The translations under genes were made by a program, and so were the position numbers. From Arenibacter catalasegens (GTDB taxonomy: Bacteria; Bacteroidota; Bacteroidia; Flavobacteriales; Flavobacteriaceae): DNA of 64,000 bases. The first letter of the stretch is position 1, and every line of letters begins with the position of its first letter. A model generated the notes under the pieces. It made no database searches and was not told the DNA's origin. It worked only from the letters and a program-made list of their open reading frames with translations. Positions 54,303 to 62,185 of this stretch are shown here, one piece after another. The stretch spans positions 310,001 through 374,000 of the forward strand of contig NZ_PHQQ01000002.1 in the NCBI RefSeq assembly GCF_002909235.1, in the 5' to 3' direction.

Positions 54303-54932
54303 CTATATTGAAAGTCCCCTGCCCTTGTACTTCGAGTAATCCGTAAGTTCGTCCTTGAAGCCGTTGAAAACTTCTTCCTCTTTGTTTTTATTGCTTCCCA
54401 ATAAATTGCCCAGGGCATAGATACCTTGTCTTAGGAGACGGGCCTTTTCGGCATCAATCCGTTTTTTAGAAACGGCCAGCAGAGTTTCCTTGAATCCGTT
54501 CTCCATATGGTGTTCCAATATCTCCAAAGGCAGATTGGGCCTAACCCCGTCCAAAACGAACAAATAAGCGGCCTTTTTATATTGTCCTCTATCCAATAAA
54601 TATCCCGACCATAGATTTTTCAAATTGTCCCGTCCATCGGTCCTAATATCATCTAAGATTTTAACTTGATTATCCAAGGTCTTGTTCAGGTTGCTCAATG
54701 ACTCCAGATAAGCCTGCGTTTTCTTCGGAAGAGGAACACTGACTTGATACTTGGAATATATCGAACCGATACAAAGTTTCCCTTCCTGTTTCTCAAAATA
54801 AAAGCCTTTGGCATTGAAAAACTCCATATAGTCGTCCGGGGATTTTTCAAAGGATACCTGTAGACGCTCGGCATATTTATAATAGGCCTTCAGGCTTAGG
54901 CTTTCAAATTGTTGCCTGTATTTTGGGTTCAT
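54303..54932 (-). CDS. Mobilisation-associated protein of unknown function
   Basis: 209 residues, soluble, without recognised motifs. It is rich in Lys, Leu and Tyr and probably mostly helical; the C-terminal half is DGVRPNLPLEILEHHMENGFKE followed by ISKKRI-like basic stretches. Its ATG overlaps the relaxase stop codon by four bases, so the two are coupled and it likely assists DNA transfer or relaxosome stability. This role rests only on position. Confidence 0.6.
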   Translation of the reverse strand: MNPKYRQQFESLSLKAYYKYAERLQVSFEKSPDDYMEFFNAKGFYFEKQEGKLCIGSIYSKYQVSVPLPKKTQAYLESLSNLNKTLDNQVKILDDIRTDGRDNLKNLWSGYLLDRGQYKKAAYLFVLDGVRPNLPLEILEHHMENGFKETLLAVSKKRIDAEKARLLRQGIYALGNLLGSNKNKEEEVFNGFKDELTDYSKYKGRGLSI

Positions 54933-56587
54933 AGCAGCGTAAAGTTCGGGAACATCAATGGCAAGAATATCGCCGTTGGGCGTAGGTCGATTTCTTTTGT
55001 CTTTTTCTTGTTCAGAAGTCCGCCCAATACTTTTTCATTTTCTTTGATAAAGCCTCTGGAGACATATAAATCGTTTTGCTTTGGTAACAGTATAGCACCA
55101 ATATCCAGCTTGACTTTGTGTCGGTAGGAATTCACATAGGTCAGTAGGTCATTGTCATATTTGGCTCCGAGACTGTGCAGAAGCTCGAAAAGGACTTCCC
55201 TTTGCTCTGGTATATCAAAAAGCTGTTTGTCGATGGCCTGTATTATAAGTCCTGCCTTTACCTGCAATTCCCGTTCTTTCCTTGTCGATTCCGCCCTATA
55301 AAGCAAGTCTTTTGTAATATCGAATTGCGCCTGTATCAAATCGCCCAGGTGGCGGTTGTCCGTCTGAAGATACTTTTTTAGAAATTTGAAACGTTCCGAT
55401 TTGACCATTTCCGTTACTAGGGGTTTTATGGGCATTCTATCGATATGCTCCGAATAAAGTGTCTTGCTCCCCGAAGCTTTATGGGTGTTTTTGTAGGCTT
55501 CCCTGATACATCTTTGAAGCTCCAGTTGCAGTTGTTCGCTTTCCGCATACATCTGGGTATATTCACTTTCAAACAATGTGGGGCTTTGAAGGATTCCAAT
55601 ATCACCCCCTATTTCCCCGCTCTTGAGAACATAGCCCGATTTGTCATAAATGGTAAAATCCACGAGTTTCCCTTTCGCATCGTAGTCTAGCTTACAATCC
55701 AATTTTTGATGGGCTTTTAAGATCTCTGGAAGGTGTCCGGGATTTATAGTCCTGAAAAGTTTGTAAGTGGTACGCAGTTGTTTTTCCAGCCGTTTCTTGA
55801 CCATCGGCAATAGTTTTGAGCTTTTGTTACGGTCAAAGACCTTTTGAAGTTTGGGTCCGCTCAGCTGTGGATGGACGGTATAACCATTGATGAACCTTGA
55901 CCTATAGCCATCCTTTATGGAAATTCCGTAGGCCACCCCTACTCTGTTATTGTAGTTTACCTTCCTTACCTCAATATGGTGCGCTTTTAGCAGTTCGGAC
56001 AACTCCTTAAAGCTTCGAACATTGTATTTCTGCATGGTGTTGTTTATGATATCCTGGATATAGAACCTGACTCCGCTAATGTCTTCGTTCTTAAATTGTG
56101 GATTCTGATGTATTGGGAGCTCCTTGTCCTGTCGTATTCCGGGAGACAAGGAGAGCCCAAACTGCTTTTCTAGGTGTTTTTGGGTGGCTACGGATCTTTT
56201 AAAGTCATTGGAAAGGTTTATTTGCAGACAATCCTCCTTGATGGTGGTCGAGACGATATGGACATGCTCGTGCTTGGTATCGTGGTGGCGCACCACCATA
56301 TAGGGCTGTTCCCCATAGCCCATATGTTCCATGTACGCTTTGGAGAGTTCAAAAAAATCCGTGTCCTCCAATTGTTCGCCACGGGGAAGATTAAGGGTGG
56401 CGTGCACATACCTTCTTTCCGAATCGTGCCGATTTCCCAAATAGTCGAGTACCCTTCCAAAAAACTTTGTGTTGGTATCGGTATCGGAATAGGTGTTCTG
56501 GAAGTCGAGGATGGAAGACTCAGGTTTCCCAAGTACATATTTCAATACCCCTTGTACATTGTTTCGATAAAGTATCCTTGCTATCAT
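54929..56587 (-). CDS. Relaxase/mobilisation nuclease
   Basis: 552 residues. The N-terminal relaxase domain carries the metal-binding motif in VVRHHDTKHEHVHIV (His106, His108 and His110 forming HxHxH), and Tyr residues near the N-terminus (Tyr7, Tyr17) are candidates for the nicking residue. The rest is a long, mainly helical region (about residues 200-552). Relaxases nick oriT and lead the strand into the conjugation channel. No coupling protein or type IV secretion genes are in the window, so the element is probably mobilised by another element's machinery. The broken mobC gene lies 2 bp upstream. Confidence 0.93.
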   Translation of the reverse strand: MIARILYRNNVQGVLKYVLGKPESSILDFQNTYSDTDTNTKFFGRVLDYLGNRHDSERRYVHATLNLPRGEQLEDTDFFELSKAYMEHMGYGEQPYMVVRHHDTKHEHVHIVSTTIKEDCLQINLSNDFKRSVATQKHLEKQFGLSLSPGIRQDKELPIHQNPQFKNEDISGVRFYIQDIINNTMQKYNVRSFKELSELLKAHHIEVRKVNYNNRVGVAYGISIKDGYRSRFINGYTVHPQLSGPKLQKVFDRNKSSKLLPMVKKRLEKQLRTTYKLFRTINPGHLPEILKAHQKLDCKLDYDAKGKLVDFTIYDKSGYVLKSGEIGGDIGILQSPTLFESEYTQMYAESEQLQLELQRCIREAYKNTHKASGSKTLYSEHIDRMPIKPLVTEMVKSERFKFLKKYLQTDNRHLGDLIQAQFDITKDLLYRAESTRKERELQVKAGLIIQAIDKQLFDIPEQREVLFELLHSLGAKYDNDLLTYVNSYRHKVKLDIGAILLPKQNDLYVSRGFIKENEKVLGGLLNKKKTKEIDLRPTAIFLPLMFPNFTLL

Positions 56588-56589
56588 TT

Positions 56590-56973
56590 TTAATCTTTGG
56601 TGTTGATCGTTTCTATCAGTTCGAGCATCAGTTCGCTGGCCATTTGCATCTCCCTTTCTAGGTTGGCGTTCGGGCTTCTCATGTTTTTGTAGTTGGCCAC
56701 CTTCACCAGTCGGTTGATGTTGGTGCCTATTCTGTTCAATTGGTAACTGAGGTTCGACCTACCAACTGGGAACCGCTTCTTTTTATTTGTTTCTCTGTTC
56801 AGGATAAGTTTTCTCAAAAATGGTCCGACCGTTCCTCTTTTCCGAAAATCAAGATTATAGGACTACAGGATAGTCTTTACCTTTTCCAGTTCGGTACCAT
56901 TGAACCGAAGCGTTATGGTATGTTCCCGCTTCCTGTCCCCCAAACGTTTTCTTCCCCCTTTATTGATTGCCAT
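56590..56973 (-). pseudogene. mobC-like relaxosome protein gene with an in-frame amber codon
   Basis: From the ATG at 56973 the frame reads MAINKGGRKRLGDRKREHTI and TLRFNGTELEKVKTIL, then TAG at 56865-56863 (codon 37). It continues in the same frame SYNLDFRKRGTVGPFLRKLI to the normal end with NRLVKVANYKNMR and the acidic tail. Both halves look like one MobC/ribbon-helix-helix protein of about 127 residues (RKRxxxRxxxxTxRF and NxxxxxxN patterns). A shorter product from an internal TTG at 56817 is possible but would lack the DNA-binding ribbon. Confidence 0.75.
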
Positions 56974-57019
56974 TTTTAAGCTTATTATTCATTTCTTACC
57001 TGCGTCAAGCAGGGTTTTC

Positions 57020-57082
57020 ACTTCGTTAGAAGTAGGCATTTTGCGTTGCGCAAAACATAACTTGCTATCCGTTTCACGGATA
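57020..57082. other. Row of three small hairpins, candidate oriT
   Basis: Three perfect inverted repeats in 63 bp: acttc-gtta-gaagt (57020-57033), ttttgcg-ttg-cgcaaaa (57039-57055) and tatccgt-ttc-acggata (57066-57082). They lie directly upstream of mobC and the relaxase, where oriT is usually found in mobilisable elements. Confidence 0.55.
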
Positions 57083-57132
57083 AATATAGGTAATCAATTT
57101 TTAATATAACTATCTAATAATCAGATATTTAA

Positions 57133-57150
57133 CTTGTATAATCATACAAG
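57133..57150. promoter_or_regulatory. Palindrome cttgtat-aatc-atacaag upstream of mobC
   Basis: A perfect 7-bp inverted repeat with a 4-nt centre, about 160 bp before the mobC start. It could be an operator for the mobilisation operon or part of the oriT region. Confidence 0.4.
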
Positions 57151-57267
57151 ACCAAATAAGATTATTTGGAACCAATCGAGGAAATTATCTGGTCCAATAT
57201 GCTGTTGAAAAAATAGAAAAGAGGCATGAAAATGTTTAAGTTTTTTGTGGGTAGGGAGAGAAAAGTT

Positions 57268-57289
57268 CAAGCGGTTTTTTTACCGCTTG
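57268..57289. terminator. Hairpin caagcggt/accgcttg
   Basis: An 8-bp perfect stem with a T-rich loop followed by tTCTTTT on the plus strand. No plus-strand gene ends nearby, so its client is unclear. A second, looser stem (cacaaac at 57341-57347 with gtttgtg at 57391-57397) follows in a GC-richer stretch. Confidence 0.4.
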
Positions 57290-57599
57290 TTCTTTTGTGC
57301 GGCACCGAGGTTGTCGTTTAAAACTGGAACGGAAAGACTTCACAAACATACCGGCGAAGCGTGTCCGCATGGGGAGGATTGTAGTGGAAGGTTTGTGCGA
57401 CTTCCGCAGGGGCTTGGGAAATTAAAAAGTCGAAGAAGAATCATTCAAATTAACATCAGAAAAGTCATAGTACATTCTGACCTAAACTCTTAACAAAAGG
57501 TGCATTCTGTAAAGAGTACTAATTGGTTTTTTAGAAAGTATATTTAAATGCAGGTTTAAATACATTCTAGTTTTAAGAATATAGTCCCATAAAACGTTC

Positions 57600-57740
57600 G
57601 TAACTGTTACAGGAGTGGTTTACGCGCAAGAAATCGACTTAAGCAGACTGCTTAAGGAGCCTTTAGAAGAACTGGTTTTGATTGGATTTGCTAACAAAAA
57701 ATGGTCAGGTAGCTTTGGTAGGCATCTATATTCGTCCTGA
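57600..57740 (+). pseudogene. Fragment of a secreted or receptor-like protein, cut by the IS remnant
   Basis: A frame without its own ATG reads VTVTGVVYAQEIDLSRLLKE then PLEELVLIGFANKKWSG and ends inside the transposase 3' end. The start looks like the end of a signal peptide (VYAQ|EID), and LSRLLKEPLEELV resembles the N-terminus of some TonB-dependent receptors. The assignment is weak. Confidence 0.25.
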
Positions 57741-59204
57741 AAATGCCAAGGGAGGGTTTCCTTGCTCCTTTCTTAAGGTACTTTTTCAGGTTGAAGGCAA
57801 TTGCCGCCATGAGCATGACCTTATGTGCACCGGCCTTGCCCAGTTCGCCTATTTTTCTTAGACCGTAGAACTGGGTCAAACTACCGAATACGGGCTCCAC
57901 TGTACTTTGACTTGGTTTTTTCATTTGTTTGCCCCTTTTACTATGTTGTCGGCCGTAAGCCCTTAAATATTGTTCGTCATAAACCGTTCTGGTGATTTTT
58001 TTGCATGATGTATTTGCTTCACATTGAGATTTCATGGGGCAGACCTTGCAAGCCTTCGATGATGCCCGGTAGCTTTTCAGTACGGTACCATCCCGGTTTG
58101 TATGGAATCCTTTGAAAGGTAAGGGCCTGTTCATCGGGCAACTATATTCGTCCTTTTCCTTATCATAGGGAAAACCTTCTATCTTAGGTTTGTATTTCCC
58201 GAAAACGGGTATCCATCCAGTAACCTTCCTTTGTTCGAGAAAATCGTAGTTGGCACCATTGGAATAACCTGCGTCCGCCAGGAGATCCGTCATTATGAGC
58301 TCGTTCTTCCTTAAACGGTTCTGGACCCGCAGGCTGATATCGGTCAGGTACTGGCTGTCCCTGTCGTCGGCAAACTCCGCCTGGATATGCGAGATGACCC
58401 CTTCCGCGGTATCCACCTCCATACTTTAATGGTAGTTTAGCTTTCTGGCCTTGCCCGGCTTTACCGATATTCGGGCATCCGGATCATTGGGGTTAAAGTG
58501 CATCTTGTTGCCAGGCAGGCGTGCTTTTTTTGTGGGATGCCCCGGCAGGGGCGTACCGGACTGTCCCTTAAGTTTCGCTGGTGTTTCTCTACGCGCTTCA
58601 GCTCGTGCGCAGGAGCGGAGATAAATGCGGGGGGTACAGTTCCCTCATGTTTTTCGATAGTTTCCCGATTTTCTTCCGACACTTTTTTCAAGTGGTCGCC
58701 TATGGAGGTGGCCGGCACTTTTACCACTACGCTTTCCATGGACGCATTTGCTTTTATCGGGGCCGAATCCACCGCCTGGGTATGGCCTGATACCATTCCG
58801 CTGTCGACACACAGGGCAAATACCTTGTTGAACAATGTCCCGAACAGGGATGTTGGGTAAAGTTGCCCCGTCCTGCAGATTGTTGAATGCCATGGCAGAT
58901 CCTCGTCTATGTCATAACCCAGAAAGTAGGGCACGTCCATTCGCATGAAGCAATGTTCCACCAGTTTTCGGTCGGAGGTGATGTTCTCAAGGTATCCCGT
59001 AATCAGTAACTTAAAAAAGACCACGGGGTCGATAGAGGGGTTGCCCGTCTTACCATAAAGTTCCTTCGTTTCCTTATAAAGAAAACTTAGGTCAAGCGTT
59101 TCGCGGAGTCTTCTGTAAAGGTTTTCCTTTGGAATCCGGTCCGATAACCGGAAGCTGAGGAAGAGTTTTTCGGTATAATTCTTCCTGCCTTGCAGGTCTT
59201 TAAT
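57691..59204 (-). pseudogene. IS1182-family transposase, doubly broken
   Basis: On the minus strand an open frame begins after a TAA at 59207 without ATG: DLQGRKNYTEKLFLSFRLSD, then NPSIDPVVFFKLL, ENITSDRKLVEHCFMR and DSAPIKANAS, the IS1182/DUF772 N-terminal half. At about 58578 one base is missing (frame shifts inside HQ-(A)KLKGQSG). The continued frame then meets a TAA at 58426-58428, between LNYH and SMEVDTAEG. The C-terminal half runs on to DAYQSYLTIFC with ADAGYSNG and FNLKKYLKKG. Start loss, frameshift and stop together make it inactive. Terminal inverted repeats were not identified. Confidence 0.85.
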
Positions 59205-59372
59205 TTACGGATTTCCGCACATTTATAGAGGCAAAAATTGATGTTTATCGGAGTTCTGCAACAGCCACGTTCGTTTTGTGAATCCCTTCTAGAATAACAT
59301 ATTAAAATGTAACCCATATACACTCCTTAACTCAAAATTTAAATTTCTATAAAAGTTAAAATAAAGTTAAAT

Positions 59373-59394
59373 ATAAACAGACTTGTCTGTTTAT
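59373..59394. promoter_or_regulatory. TetR operator at its own promoter
   Basis: A perfect palindrome with 10-bp arms: ATAAACAGAC-TT-GTCTGTTTAT. It spans the region of the -33 element (TTG at 59383-59385) of the tetR promoter. The 14-bp core recurs exactly at 60044-60057 and 62444-62457. Confidence 0.75.
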
Positions 59395-59407
59395 TAAAAA
59401 TGTACCC

Positions 59408-59415
59408 TATATTTG
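59408..59415 (+). promoter_or_regulatory. -7 promoter box of the tetR gene
   Basis: TATATTTG matches TAnnTTTG, 22 bp from the TTG in the operator. Only four bases separate it from the ATG at 59420, so the mRNA would be leaderless or nearly so. Confidence 0.65.
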
Positions 59416-59419
59416 TCCT

Positions 59420-59980
59420 ATGAGAAAGTTAGGTGTAAAAGAACGTATCATTGAGACAGCTTCAGATTTGTTCTATAATCAAGGTTATAACCAGACAGGT
59501 ATAAACCAGATTATAGACGAGGCAGGCGTAGCCAAAGCTAGCATGTATCAGCATTTTAGGTCGAAAGAAGACATTGCTGTAGCATATCTGGTTGGTAGGC
59601 ACACCATGTGGATGGGTAAATTAAATGATTGTGTTTCTTCACAAAAACCATCAAAAAGTAAAGTAATAGCGTGTTTTGATTATCTTATGGAATGGCTCAC
59701 AGATAACAATTTTAGAGGGTGTGGGTGGCAGAATATCATAACGGACTTACCAGAAGGACACGACAAGATTAGAAATCAGGCAGTGCTTCACAAAAATGAT
59801 GTTCGTAAATGGATTCATGATTTACTTAAACAAGTGAGTGAATATAGTGATCAACAGGCCGAGGAACTGGGTGATGAGGTATTGGTTTTAATTGAAGGTG
59901 CCATAATCTTATCTCAAATACAAAAGGATGATTGGCCTATTCAAGTTGCAAAAAAGGCCTGTATAAAATTACTCGTCTAA
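59420..59980 (+). CDS. TetR/AcrR family transcriptional regulator
   Basis: 186 residues. The N-terminal helix-turn-helix reads RIIETASDLFYNQGYNQTGINQIIDEAGVAKASMYQHFRSKEDI, in two parts, at about residues 9-52. The C-terminal domain with RGCGWQNIITDLPEGHDKIR resembles TetR regulators that control oxidoreductase or hydrolase genes (TetR_C-like). The ligand is unknown. It is followed by a cassette of five plus-strand genes and very likely represses both itself and that cassette through the shared palindrome. AT content is higher than in the mobilisation module. Confidence 0.92.
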   Translation: MRKLGVKERIIETASDLFYNQGYNQTGINQIIDEAGVAKASMYQHFRSKEDIAVAYLVGRHTMWMGKLNDCVSSQKPSKSKVIACFDYLMEWLTDNNFRGCGWQNIITDLPEGHDKIRNQAVLHKNDVRKWIHDLLKQVSEYSDQQAEELGDEVLVLIEGAIILSQIQKDDWPIQVAKKACIKLLV

Positions 59981-60043
59981 TTTCCAAACATTAAAAATAT
60001 GATAAGAAACCATACTAAAAACTATTAGAGTATCAAATTATAA

Positions 60044-60057
60044 ACAGACTTGTCTGT
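60044..60057. promoter_or_regulatory. TetR operator before the DUF1348 gene
   Basis: The 14-bp core ACAGACTTGTCTGT, flanked by ATAA on the left as at the tetR site. AACATTTG at 60078-60085 is a near -7 box, 42 bp before the ATG at 60127. Confidence 0.65.
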
Positions 60058-60126
60058 ATGTTTAACAATCAAAAAATAACATTTGTAATCATACGGCATA
60101 TAGACAAGTATTTTAAACAATAAGTA

Positions 60127-60537
60127 ATGAAAAAAATAGTCCCTCCTTTTACATTGGAAACCGCAGCACAAAAAGTTCAACTAGCAGAAGATGCCTGGAA
60201 CAGCAAAAACCCGGAAAATGTCTCTATGGGCTATAGTATCGACTCACAGTGGAGAAATAGAGATAAATTCTTTGCCGGTAGACAAGCTATAGTTGACTTC
60301 CTATCAGATAAATGGAACAAAGAACTGCACTACAAGCTCAGAAAGCATCTTTGGTCCTTTACCTACAATAGAATATCCGTTCGGTTCGAGTACGAATGGC
60401 AGCAAGCCACAACCGGACAATGGTACAGAACCCATGGAAACGAGCATTGGCAATTCGACAATGAAGGACTTATGGAAATAAGAGACATGAGTGCCAATGA
60501 TATAAACATCAAAGAATCAGAACGTAAATTTAAATAG
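60127..60537 (+). CDS. DUF1348 / SnoaL-like (NTF2-fold) protein
   Basis: 136 residues of the DUF1348 family, a cone-shaped alpha+beta (NTF2-like) fold. The family start PPFTLETAAQKVQLAEDAWN and the aromatic stretch RFEYEWQQATTGQWYRTHGNEHWQF (in two parts) are clear. Such proteins bind small hydrophobic ligands; a few catalyse isomerisation or hydrolysis, but for DUF1348 no reaction is established. It is the first gene of the TetR-controlled cassette, directly behind an operator. Confidence 0.88.
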   Translation: MKKIVPPFTLETAAQKVQLAEDAWNSKNPENVSMGYSIDSQWRNRDKFFAGRQAIVDFLSDKWNKELHYKLRKHLWSFTYNRISVRFEYEWQQATTGQWYRTHGNEHWQFDNEGLMEIRDMSANDINIKESERKFK

Positions 60538-60709
60538 AAACAAAAACCAAAGTAAAATCTTAAAAGGAAACATTATAAGCATACCGAATTGGTAAATGAA
60601 ACATAAAGTAAGAGATTAAGATACTATCTCCTCTAAAAAGAAACATATACTGTGGAAGTATTAATTAACTAAAAATTATTTCAACAATAATTACTAAAAA
60701 GCAAAAATC

Positions 60710-60821
60710 ATGAAAACATTGAACAGCAATCGAATTTCAAGTCAATCTAGAAGCACAAAAAGTTTCTTTTGGAATAGTAAAAGACGACACAAATAAGAAG
60801 GCCTTATTGAATTACAATTAA
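60710..60821 (+). pseudogene. Frameshifted small ORF
   Basis: The ATG at 60710 opens MKTLNSNRI and soon stops. If one A near 60721 were absent, the frame would read MKTLTAIEFQVNLEAQKVSF then GIVKDDTNKKALLNYN, a 37-residue protein-like sequence. It is a decayed gene start or a fragment; the family was not recognised. The start copies the pattern catgaaaacattgaa seen at the next gene. Confidence 0.35.
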
Positions 60822-60845
60822 TTAATAATAAAAAAACAAAACAAT

Positions 60846-61400
60846 ATGAAAACATTGAAACCTTTAACAATAGAAGAAGCAAACGAAAATTCACAAGCAA
60901 TTTTTAAGGCAGTTAAAAGTAAGATCGGTATGGTACCAAATCTGTACGCAACTATGGGCGTATCAGATAAATTATTAGGAGGTTTTTTAGCCTTTACCGA
61001 AACCCTTAAAAGCGGAGAATTTACTGGCAAGGAATATGAAGCCATTGCTTTGGCCACATCGCAAGCAAATGGCTGTGCATATTGTTTATCAGCTCATACA
61101 GCAATTGGAAAAATGAGTGGGTTTACCGAACAAGATACCCTTGATATTAGAGACAAGTCAATCGCAGACTCAAAATTGAATGCTTTGGTAACATTAGCAA
61201 GCGAATTGGTCAACTTAAAAGGGCATCCCACAGAAACAACAGTAGACAATTTCTTAGAAGCCGGTTACAATAGAGCTGCATTTGCTGAGTTAATTGCAAT
61301 TGTTGCACTAACTACTATTACGAACAATATATATCATAATGGTGGCTTTGAAATCGATTTTTCAAAAGCTAAAAATATTGAACAACTGCAATTAGCATAA
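60846..61400 (+). CDS. AhpD-like carboxymuconolactone decarboxylase family protein
   Basis: 184 residues, all helical. The redox-type motif NGCAYCLSAHTAIG (Cys77, Cys80, His84) is the CxxC-xxxH signature of the AhpD/CMD family, known for peroxidase-coupled electron transfer and, in others, for lactone chemistry. The peroxidase-related YciW/AhpD subgroup often starts with MVPNLYATMG, as here. It is the second intact gene of the cassette. A role in handling a reactive organic compound or peroxide is inference from context. Confidence 0.9.
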   Translation: MKTLKPLTIEEANENSQAIFKAVKSKIGMVPNLYATMGVSDKLLGGFLAFTETLKSGEFTGKEYEAIALATSQANGCAYCLSAHTAIGKMSGFTEQDTLDIRDKSIADSKLNALVTLASELVNLKGHPTETTVDNFLEAGYNRAAFAELIAIVALTTITNNIYHNGGFEIDFSKAKNIEQLQLA

Positions 61401-61425
61401 TTAATTAACACTTAAATAAATCAAA

Positions 61426-62160
61426 ATGAAAACACAATTATTCAAATCTGCATTAGTACTGTTAGGAATGGTACTTGCAACAAACAGTGCTTATGCACAA
61501 TTACCTGATCCGGGATTCACAATTGACGGAACAACAGCCATTGTAATAACTGATCCACAAAATGATTTCTTAAGCCCCGATGGAGTGACATGGGGAGTTG
61601 TAGGCGAAAGTGTTACAAAAAATAACACTGTTCAAAACTTAGAGACCATATTCAAATTAGCAGAGGCTAATGGCATTAAAGTATTTATCTCTCCTCATTA
61701 TTATTACAAACATGACCATTCATGGAAATTTGAAGGCGCCTTGGAAAAACTAATGCACAATATAAACATGTTTGATAGAGGAGATCAGTTGAATAAAGAG
61801 GGGTTTGAAGGATCTGGAGCAGACTTTTTAGAACGATATAAGAAATACATAGACAAAGATTTTGTGACTGTTGTAGGACCTCATAAAGTTTATGGTCCAG
61901 AACAAAACGATTTAAGCTTGCAACTAAGAAAGCAAAAAATAGACAAAGTGATTTTAGCAGGAATGTCTGGAAACCTTTGTGTTGAATCACATATGAGGGA
62001 ACTTTTAGAGGATGGATTTGAAGTTGCTGTCGTTGGAGATGCAACTGCCTCAGCTATTATTCCAGGTTATGATGGAAACGCTGCTGCTCAAACTAATTTT
62101 CGCTTCATTGCTAGTCATGTTTACACTACTGAAGAATTAGAAAAAGAATTTAAAAATTAA
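61426..62160 (+). CDS. Isochorismatase-family cysteine hydrolase, exported
   Basis: 244 residues with a signal peptide (MKTQLFKSALVLLGMVLATN, cleavage after AYAQ). The catalytic triad pieces are Asp43 in VITDPQND and Cys185 in AGMSGNLCVESHMREL; the Lys lies between them. The family includes nicotinamidases, isochorismatases and other amide or ether hydrolases. An exported member is unusual, since most are cytoplasmic; the substrate is unknown. It sits 25 bp after the AhpD-like gene and 25 bp before the alpha/beta hydrolase, so the three are cotranscribed. Confidence 0.88.
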   Translation: MKTQLFKSALVLLGMVLATNSAYAQLPDPGFTIDGTTAIVITDPQNDFLSPDGVTWGVVGESVTKNNTVQNLETIFKLAEANGIKVFISPHYYYKHDHSWKFEGALEKLMHNINMFDRGDQLNKEGFEGSGADFLERYKKYIDKDFVTVVGPHKVYGPEQNDLSLQLRKQKIDKVILAGMSGNLCVESHMRELLEDGFEVAVVGDATASAIIPGYDGNAAAQTNFRFIASHVYTTEELEKEFKN

Positions 62161-62185
62161 TTATTAACTATTAAATTTAAATAAA

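Noticed and set aside
54114-54311. A 65-codon plus-strand ORF in the gap before the mobilisation genes
   Set aside because: The opposite strand holds a better-composed 56-residue ORF in line with the operon, and the plus-strand frame looks like its shadow.
59087-59323. A 78-codon minus-strand ORF upstream of the transposase
   Set aside because: It is out of frame with the transposase N-terminus that overlaps it and has no recognisable features.
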